From Streptomyces sp. WAC05374 (GTDB lineage: Bacteria; Actinomycetota; Actinomycetes; Streptomycetales; Streptomycetaceae), in the NCBI RefSeq assembly GCF_004353505.1, contig NZ_SMNQ01000014.1, positions 62,001-126,000 on the forward strand: a stretch of 64,000 nucleotides of DNA. Reading direction: 5' to 3'. The position numbers were made by a program, and so were the translations under genes. Position 1 is the stretch's first letter. Each line of letters opens with the position of its first letter. The notes under the pieces are model-generated. The model had not been told where the DNA came from and searched no databases. It was given only the letters and a program-made list of their open reading frames with translations. This document shows positions 58,631-64,000 of this stretch, piece after piece.

Positions 58631-59091
58631 GTACGTACCTCCCACAGACCACAGATGAATCGCTCGCACTCGGTGGGCACCGGCCGGAGGGGGACGACTT
58701 CCGGGGGCCCGGCATCGACGGGCGAGTGAGCCGCCAGCGTACGCGAGTCCACGCCGGTGGCGCGTGGTCCACCTCTCACGGGGGCAGACGCGGACGTGTG
58801 GCGTACGCCACTCGGGGCGGCCCGCCGGGAAGCGGTCCGGGCCCCGTACCAGGAGGTGGCGACCGGCGGCGGGAGGGAGGCAATTCCGGCCACCGGGCGC
58901 CCGTGGGGCTTTTCCCGCGGCACACAAACACACGTCCGGCCACCGGCCCCGGGTTATCCGGGCCCCGTCCCCCGAGGTTTATGGATAAGCACGGAATAAA
59001 CAGCGGACTGAGACACACTCCACATCACATCGTCATCACGAAGAGAGCGGATGGGCGTGGGCCGACACTCACTCCCTGTAACGTCGATTGG
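58631..59091. other. 461-nt divergent intergenic region, no supported gene
   Basis: This separates the transporter and the PAP2 gene. It contains the transporter's ribosome site region and, near the PAP2 end, an A/T-richer stretch (58975-59045). TGTAACGT just before the GTG at 59092 may be a -10 element for a nearly leaderless transcript. Confidence 0.5.
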
Positions 59092-60075
59092 GTGCGTACC
59101 GACATCTTTGCCCGTCTGGACCGGGAGCCGGAACCGCCGAAGATTGAGATCCCGCGGATGAGCCGCACCCGTCTCGCCCTCTTCGGCGGGACGTCGGCGT
59201 TCTACCTCGCCATCGTGGTGGCCGTGCTCGTCTCGTCGTGGCTGGTGACCCTCGACTGGAAGGTCATGCTCTTCCGGCCCTATCAGCAGTGGCCGGAGCT
59301 GCACGCGACGCTGGACTACTTCGTGGTGCTGGGTCAGCGCGGCCCCACGGCCGTGATGGTGGCGGCCTGGCTCGGCTGGCGCTCCTGGCGGCAGCACACG
59401 CTCCGCCCGCTGCTGGCGCTTGGCGCCGCCCTGCTGCTGCTGAACGTCACGGTGGGCGCGGTCAAACTGGGTCTGGGCCGGCTCGGCCCCCACTACGCGA
59501 CGCAGATCGGCTCGGCCGAGATGTTCGCGGGCGGCGATATATTCCCTTCCGGACATACCGCCAATGCCGTGGTGACCTGGGGCATTCTTGCCTATCTCGC
59601 CACCACTCCCCGGGCCAGGCGCTACCTGTCGGCGCTGTCCGCCGTGGTGGCCCTGGGCGTCGGGCTGACCACCGTCTACCTCGGTACGCACTGGCTGAGC
59701 GATGTGCTGCTCGGCTGGGCCGCCGGACTGCTGATCCTGCTCGGACTGCCCTGGTGCGAGCCGTTGATCGCCCGTGCGGAGGGCCTGATCTTCTCGGTGC
59801 GCGAGCAGCTCCGGGCGCGCCGCCGTCAGGCGCCGTCGCTGCCCGTCGCGGCGGGCGGTCCCCGGCCGGCGATATACCAGCAGCGGCCGGTCGGCGCGGA
59901 CGACGAGCCGGTGCGCGAGCCGGTCCCGGCAGCGGGCGGCGTCGGCCGTCCCGCCACGGTCAGGACCACGCTCACGCAGCCGAGGCCGCACGCGGTGGTG
60001 CGCTCGGAGCGGACCCCGGTCACCCCGGCCGGCAGCCGCCGCCCGCCGCGCTCACGGCCCGCGACCGGCGGCTGA
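59092..60075 (+). CDS. PAP2-family membrane phosphatase
   Basis: 327 residues from GTG 59092; an upstream in-frame ATG at 58981 would add 37 residues without family resemblance. Six helices surround the phosphatase motifs: KLGLGRLGPH (motif 1, KxxxxxxRP-like but with LGP for RP), FPSGHTANAVV (motif 2, SGH) and LGTHWLSDVLLGWAAGLL (motif 3, H-x-x-x-D). The C-terminal ~90 residues are basic and disordered (RRPPRSRPATGG). It probably dephosphorylates a lipid phosphate such as undecaprenyl pyrophosphate or phosphatidic acid. The motif 1 change deserves checking. Confidence 0.9.
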   Translation: MRTDIFARLDREPEPPKIEIPRMSRTRLALFGGTSAFYLAIVVAVLVSSWLVTLDWKVMLFRPYQQWPELHATLDYFVVLGQRGPTAVMVAAWLGWRSWRQHTLRPLLALGAALLLLNVTVGAVKLGLGRLGPHYATQIGSAEMFAGGDIFPSGHTANAVVTWGILAYLATTPRARRYLSALSAVVALGVGLTTVYLGTHWLSDVLLGWAAGLLILLGLPWCEPLIARAEGLIFSVREQLRARRRQAPSLPVAAGGPRPAIYQQRPVGADDEPVREPVPAAGGVGRPATVRTTLTQPRPHAVVRSERTPVTPAGSRRPPRSRPATGG

Positions 60076-60094
60076 GCGCGCCACGGTACGGAAG

Positions 60095-60128
60095 GGAGGG
60101 CCCCGGCTTCAGCGAGCCGGGGCCCTCC
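60095..60128. terminator. Hairpin terminator after the PAP2 gene
   Basis: A perfect 14-bp stem GGAGGGCCCCGGCT / AGCCGGGGCCCTCC with a 6-nt loop, 19 nt beyond the PAP2 stop and 14 nt before the convergent I78-like stop at 60143. It serves both genes. Confidence 0.88.
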
Positions 60129-60142
60129 TCGCGTCCGGGGGG

Positions 60143-60358
60143 TCAACCGACCCAGCAGCGGGTGACGGTGGCGTCGTCGACCTCGAAGTTGATCCGGCCC
60201 GCCAGGAACTCCAGGGTGATGATCGTGCCGGGCGGCAGCGACCGCACCGTGGTCCAGCCGTGGGAGCGGGCGCGCCGCTCGGCGTCGTGCGCGTCGAGGC
60301 CGACGTACGACTCGGGGCTGTCGTCGGGCTGCTGGGGGGAGTTCGGAATCGGTGCCAT
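60143..60358 (-). CDS. Small I78-like peptidase inhibitor candidate
   Basis: 71 residues from ATG 60358, preceded by GAAGGAC. The core ESYVGLDAHDAERRARSHGW, then VRSLPPGTIITLEFLAG and RINFEVDDATVTRCWVG follows the short I78/potato-inhibitor-I-like pattern of one helix, a reactive loop and two strands. It has no signal peptide, so it may act inside the cell. A longer frame to 60436 begins with unrelated sequence. Two streptogrisins occur in this window, but they are secreted, so a direct link is not implied. Confidence 0.65.
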   Translation of the reverse strand: MAPIPNSPQQPDDSPESYVGLDAHDAERRARSHGWTTVRSLPPGTIITLEFLAGRINFEVDDATVTRCWVG

Positions 60359-60704
60359 GTCCTTCACCGTAGGCGGCCGCGCAGGGTGACGGAAACAGGG
60401 CGGCCCACATCGCCCCACCATCCTCACGTCCCTCACCGGTCACGCTTGTGTCACAGGATCACGACATGTGTTCCCTAAGGCACCCTTCCCTCCGAGGACA
60501 CTCCCGCGCGCCCCGGAAGGGTGTTGCCGGCGGAATTCCGCAGGGCCGGAGATGCCTTCCTCCCCCGGCGCCCGGACGAATTCCACGGCTCGGGAAAACA
60601 CCTCTGCATATCGTCGGGAAAATCGTCGCGACAACGGACTGTTCACGGATTCCCCGCAGAATTCCCCCAGCTCGCCGACAACTCGGGTACCGCCGTCGGC
60701 CGGG
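60359..60704. other. 346-nt intergenic region, no supported gene
   Basis: It lies between the start of the I78-like gene and the stop of the WYL regulator. It contains the promoter for the I78-like gene near 60360-60470 and an A/T-richer stretch around 60570-60660. No convincing gene or hairpin was seen. Confidence 0.5.
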
Positions 60705-61670
60705 CTACGACGACCGGTCCAGCGCCCGGGAGAGGCGGTCACGGACCACCCGGATGTGGTCGTCCAGCTCCCGGGGTTCGACCACCTCGAACTCCAGCCC
60801 CAGGAGCACGACGTGGATCACCAGGACGTCCAGGCCCGCGGCGCCGGTGCGCAGCAGGCACGTCGACTCCCCCTCCGCCTCCAGGACGCCGTCCATCGGC
60901 CCCACCGCCCGTGCGGCCTCGGCGGCCGGGACGTGCAGCCTGATGACGGCTTGCGCCGTGTACGCCGTCGTGGACACCCCCGCGGAGACGTAGGCCGCCA
61001 GGTCCTCGGCGGGCGGGTCACGGGGCGGGAAACGCGGCCCGTGGGGCGGCGTGGGGACGATCCGGTCCGCCCGGAACGTCCGCCAGCCGGAGCGGTCCAC
61101 GTCCCAGGCGACCAGGTACCAGCGGCGCTCGGTGCACACCAGGCGGTGCGGCTCGACCGTGCGGCGCGTGGCCGACCCGTTGTGGTCGCGGTACGCGAAG
61201 CGCAGCCGCTCGCTGTCCCGGCAGGCGGCCGCGAGCTCGGTGAGCACCGAGGGGTCGACCGGGGACTCGGGCGTCCTCAGCATCGGCACCGTGAACGCGG
61301 TCAGCGCGCCGACGCGGCGCCGCAGCCGGTCCGGCAGCACCTGCTCCAGCTTGGCCAGGGCGCCCACCGACGTCTCGCCGACGCCGTCGATGCCGCTGCC
61401 CGCGGCGGTGCGCAGCCCGACGGCGACCGCGACGGCCTCGTCGTCGTCGAGGAGCAGCGGCGGCAGCGCGGCGCCCGCGCCGAGCTGGTAGCCGCCGCCC
61501 GTGCCGGGGCTGGCGTGGACGGGGTAGCCGAGCTCGCGCAGCCGGTCGACGTCCCGCCGTACCGTGCGCGGGGTGACGCCCAGCCGCCGCGCGAGCTCGG
61601 CACCGGACCAGTCGCGGTGGGCCTGGAGCAGGGACAGCAGGCGCAGCAGTCGTGCCGAGGTCTCCAACAT
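60705..61670 (-). CDS. WYL-domain transcriptional regulator (YafY/PafC-like)
   Basis: 321 residues. The N-terminal helix-turn-helix reads RLLRLLSLLQAHRDWSGAEL, ARRLGVTPRTVRRDVDRLRE and GYPVHASPGTGGGYQLG. The WYL domain follows with RTVEPHRLVCTERRWYLVAW (RWYLV in place of the canonical WYL triplet) and FRADRI, then a C-terminal WCX region. Such proteins sense nucleic acid or nucleotide ligands and regulate DNA-damage or defence genes. The target is unknown. It is the last gene of a leftward run that begins at the GT4 gene, 43 nt after the 61714 stop. Confidence 0.92.
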   Translation of the reverse strand: MLETSARLLRLLSLLQAHRDWSGAELARRLGVTPRTVRRDVDRLRELGYPVHASPGTGGGYQLGAGAALPPLLLDDDEAVAVAVGLRTAAGSGIDGVGETSVGALAKLEQVLPDRLRRRVGALTAFTVPMLRTPESPVDPSVLTELAAACRDSERLRFAYRDHNGSATRRTVEPHRLVCTERRWYLVAWDVDRSGWRTFRADRIVPTPPHGPRFPPRDPPAEDLAAYVSAGVSTTAYTAQAVIRLHVPAAEAARAVGPMDGVLEAEGESTCLLRTGAAGLDVLVIHVVLLGLEFEVVEPRELDDHIRVVRDRLSRALDRSS

Positions 61671-61713
61671 GGGCGCGAGTCTGCCACCGCTCGCGGACAG
61701 GGACGGTCCGCGA

Positions 61714-62505
61714 TCAGGGTGCCAGGCGTACGCAGAGGTCGTTGTCGGCCGTGTAGCAGGGCGCGGCCCTGTACCCCTCGCCCTGGTGGGCCGGGTACAC
61801 GAACAGGTTCTTCCGGTCCCAGACGTCGTCCAGGACGCGGGAGATCCGCACCGGTTCCGCGTCCGCCGCGGGCCGCAGCCACAGCTCCCAGAGCTGCTCC
61901 GCCGCCACCGGCGGCCCGGCGAGCACGTCGTAGGCGAGGGTGAAGGAGAAGGCGCCCTTCTCGCCGTCGGCGGGGACCTCGCGGACCGTCCCGCCCAGCC
62001 GCGCCTCGGCCACCGCGCCCGCGCCGAGCCGCGCCCCGTACAGCGTGCCCTCGACGGTGCACGCGCCCTCGCCGGTGAGGATGTCGCCCGCCTCGGCGTG
62101 CGGGGCGCGCAGCCAGCTCCGCACGGCGAGCCGGCCGTCCGCCGTGGGGTACGGGACGCGGGCGGCGACCCCGCCCTCCTCGTCCGGCACGCGGTCGACG
62201 AGCGCCCGCAGGTCCCGGATGCCCGGCTCGACGGCCCGCCCGTCGAGGTACACGTCCCAGCGGCCCTCGGCGAGCTCCATGGAGCTCGGCAGCACCGCGC
62301 GCAGGTGGCCGCCGCCGGCCGGGGTGAGCGGCAGCCGTGCCTCGTCCGCCGGGGCGCCGGACCCGCCGCGCGGGCGCAGCACCAGTACCGGCTGGGCGGC
62401 CTGGACGGCGACCACGTCGAAGGTGATGCCGCCGGCGGAGTCCGCCACGCAGTCGGCGCGGGGCGGCGCGCCGGGCGCGGGGGCCGGGGCGGTGGCGTCG
62501 CTCAT
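61714..62505 (-). CDS. β-rich protein coupled to a glycosyltransferase, unknown function
   Basis: 263 residues from ATG 62505, which overlaps the glycosyltransferase TGA (ATGA). The N-terminus is Pro/Ala-rich and disordered, followed by Ig-like strand patterns (GGITFDVVAVQAAQPVLVLR, MELAEGRWDVYLDGRAVEPG, AFSFTLAYDVLAGPPVAAEQ). No signal peptide or catalytic motif is visible. Similar proteins next to GT4 enzymes in Streptomyces are often just called transferases. Coupling suggests that it assists or is modified by the glycosyltransferase. Confidence 0.75.
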   Translation of the reverse strand: MSDATAPAPAPGAPPRADCVADSAGGITFDVVAVQAAQPVLVLRPRGGSGAPADEARLPLTPAGGGHLRAVLPSSMELAEGRWDVYLDGRAVEPGIRDLRALVDRVPDEEGGVAARVPYPTADGRLAVRSWLRAPHAEAGDILTGEGACTVEGTLYGARLGAGAVAEARLGGTVREVPADGEKGAFSFTLAYDVLAGPPVAAEQLWELWLRPAADAEPVRISRVLDDVWDRKNLFVYPAHQGEGYRAAPCYTADNDLCVRLAP

Positions 62506-63785
62506 GCGGACTTTCCCTTCCGGAGCACATCGGCGGCCTTGTAGCGCACCGCGTACGCGCCGTCGAGGACGGCGCCCCGGGTGCGGTGCAGCGTGTCCCG
62601 GACCCGTCCGCGCGAGCGGCCATTGGCGCCCTGGGCGACCAGTTCGGTGAAGAGGGCCTCGTGGCGTTCGGCGATCCGGGCCGGGTCGAAGCGCCGGGAG
62701 GCGGCCAGCGCGGCCTGTCCGGTGCGGCGACGGAGGTCGTCGTCCTGGATGAGGGCGAGCAGCGCGTCGGCGATGGCGTCCACGTCGCCGACCGGCACCA
62801 GCCGCCCGTCGACGCCGTCCTCGATGATCTCGCCGGGGCCGTGCGGGCAGTCGGTGGAGACGACCGGCAGGCCGCAGCGCATCGCCTCGACGATGGTCAT
62901 GCCGAAGGATTCGAGGCGGGAGGTGACGGCGGCGACGGAGCCCTTGACCCACTCGGGCTCCAGCGGGTTGGCGGTGCCCATCAGGTAGACGTGGTTGTGC
63001 AGTCCGCGCGCCTCGATCAGGGCGCGCAGGGCGTTCTTCTCGTTGCCGGTCGCGTCGCCGGAGCCGTAGATGCGCAGCCGCCAGTCGGGGCGGGCGGCGA
63101 CGACCTTCGCGAACGCCTCGACGAGCAGGTCGTACCGCTTGACCCGGGTCAGCCGGCCGGCCGCGACGACCCACTTGGCGGTGGAGTCGGCGGGTTCGAC
63201 GGTGGGGGCGGGCACGCTGTTGGGCACGGCGTCGATGCGTACGCCGGGCAGCTTGAGCCTGCTGCGGTACGAGCGGGCGTCGGCCTCGGTGACGGTGGTG
63301 ATCGCGTCGAGCAGGGCGTAGCGGTGGCCGATCTCGCGGCGCAGCCGGTAGCCGTGGCTGTCCAGCGTCAGGTGTTCCTGGCCGACGCGGACCGGGCCGC
63401 GGCGGGCCTGGCGGGCGATGTGCACGTTGAGCCCGGGGCGGGTGCCCACGACGACGTCGGCCTGAAGGCCCTTGAGATGGGCGGCGATGCGGGCGTCGGT
63501 GAGGCGGCTGTACTGCTTCCAGCGTCCGTCGCCGCGGGGGAAGACCTTGGCGGGCTTCGTGTAGTCGGGGTGCGCGCCGTCGTACGTGGGGCTGTTCTTG
63601 CGCAGGTCGACCAGGTGCTTCATGGTGACGCCGGCCGGGGCCCCCAGGGTCGGCTCCTCGCGGTGGCGGAAGACGGACACGATCTCCACGTCGTGCCGCT
63701 CGGCCAGGGTCCGGGCGAGGTTGAACGTCGTACGGATGGTGCCGCCGATGCCGTAGGCGTTGTGCAGCAGGAAAGAGATATGCAT
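62502..63785 (-). CDS. GT4-family glycosyltransferase
   Basis: 427 residues with a GT-B fold. The N-terminal domain (ISFLLHNAYGIGGTIRTTFN) binds the acceptor. The C-terminal donor domain has WVVAAGRLTRVKRYDLLVEA, LRIYGSGD and the E-x7-E motif ESFGMTIVEAMRCGLP, followed by VVSTDCPHGPGEIIEDGVDG. It is a retaining enzyme using a nucleotide sugar for surface glycan or glycolipid synthesis. The basic C-terminal helix (RTRGAVLDGAYAVRYKAADV) may attach to the membrane. Its 3' end is coupled to the 263-residue β-rich protein. Confidence 0.92.
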   Translation of the reverse strand: MHISFLLHNAYGIGGTIRTTFNLARTLAERHDVEIVSVFRHREEPTLGAPAGVTMKHLVDLRKNSPTYDGAHPDYTKPAKVFPRGDGRWKQYSRLTDARIAAHLKGLQADVVVGTRPGLNVHIARQARRGPVRVGQEHLTLDSHGYRLRREIGHRYALLDAITTVTEADARSYRSRLKLPGVRIDAVPNSVPAPTVEPADSTAKWVVAAGRLTRVKRYDLLVEAFAKVVAARPDWRLRIYGSGDATGNEKNALRALIEARGLHNHVYLMGTANPLEPEWVKGSVAAVTSRLESFGMTIVEAMRCGLPVVSTDCPHGPGEIIEDGVDGRLVPVGDVDAIADALLALIQDDDLRRRTGQAALAASRRFDPARIAERHEALFTELVAQGANGRSRGRVRDTLHRTRGAVLDGAYAVRYKAADVLRKGKSA

Positions 63786-63879
63786 CGCGTCGCCGCGTCC
63801 CCCTGGTGTGGAGCTGGTCCGATGGCCGTCGGAATGGTCGTCAGGAGTGGACTGTACTTGGCTTTACCAGCCCGGCCGG

Positions 63880-64000
63880 TCAGGGCCGGTACTCGAGCTG
63901 GGGCACGGTGGCGCAGTTGCGGTACATGTCGCCGCCCTCGGTGACCCAGCCCTCGCCGTCCCGCCAGCGGGCCACGGACAGACAGGTGTGACGGGTCTTC
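63880..64000 (-). CDS. C-terminal end of an unidentified gene, cut by the window edge
   Basis: A 39-codon open frame enters from the right edge and ends at TGA 63880-63882. The visible residues are KTRHTCLSVARWRDGEGWVT and EGGDMYRNCATVPQLEYRP, with two Cys that could pair in an exported protein. Codon usage is normal for the genome. It lies 94 nt upstream of the GT4 gene, in the same direction. The family cannot be determined from this piece. Confidence 0.6.
   Translation of the reverse strand, partial: KTRHTCLSVARWRDGEGWVTEGGDMYRNCATVPQLEYRP

Noticed and set aside
60440..60742. 100-codon minus-strand frame between the WYL regulator and the I78-like gene
   Set aside because: It overlaps the conserved end of the regulator and shows no motif or ribosome site.

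Overview
The window is high-GC actinobacterial chromosome, almost certainly from Streptomyces or a close relative. Supporting signs are the strong G/C bias at third codon positions, frequent GTG starts and ATGA/GTGA overlaps, two streptogrisin-type proteases, an AA10 chitin/cellulose mono-oxygenase with an LAETG sortase signal, a dnaE2 cassette, a SepF-like protein and a complete FxSxx-COOH (fxs) peptide system. All calls come from reading the sequence; no database search was possible.

Layout. 0-5 kb: end of a family III CoA-transferase, a small conserved-looking protein, a membrane Ser/Thr kinase and a secreted SGNH esterase. 5-9 kb: two GT2 glycosyltransferases and a polysaccharide deacetylase with overlapping start/stop codons, then a DUF5925-type AAA ATPase. 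9-15.7 kb: GntR regulator, acetyltransferases, DUF402 protein, and a tripartite tricarboxylate transporter operon (tctC-tctB-tctA) facing a response regulator. 15.7-18.7 kb: a decaying segment with a frameshifted DHFR/RibD-like gene, a possible transposase tail and a frameshifted collagen-like gene, around an intact secreted helical-repeat protein. 19-25 kb: the AA10 enzyme behind a DasR-like box, an LLM oxidoreductase, a secreted lipase and a divergent P450/FAD mono-oxygenase pair. 25-28.4 kb: a secreted pseudoprotease with FG-GAP repeats, then a truncated papain-like toxin fragment with a probable immunity gene, both lower in GC.

28.7-33.3 kb holds an imuB-like/dnaE2 mutasome pair, preceded by an almost perfect actinobacterial SOS box. 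34.4-39.5 kb is a compact two-direction oxidative gene set: two PaaI-type hotdog proteins, a ferritin-like diiron protein, a haem-oxygenase-like diiron protein, a GNAT-like protein and an O-methyltransferase. Its intergenic spaces are full of short repeats. It is the best candidate here for an undescribed biosynthetic pathway.

41.9-49.8 kb is the fxs locus: a 54-residue precursor ending FNSAL, a radical SAM/SPASM maturase with a C-terminal domain whose HExxH metal site is gone, the TIR-like FxsC and the ParA/TIR/NB-ARC/TPR protein FxsT. Next comes a convergent SLATT/DUF4231 and SLOG-like pair, separated by four copies of a ~34-bp repeat. 51.6-64 kb: a streptogrisin B homologue, DUF1684 and DUF5685 proteins, SepF-like protein, acyl-CoA dehydrogenase with a palindromic operator, DHA2 transporter, PAP2 phosphatase, I78-like inhibitor, WYL regulator, GT4 glycosyltransferase with a coupled partner, and a cut-off gene at the right edge. 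Six strong hairpins mark 3' ends. I found no rRNA, tRNA or CRISPR array.
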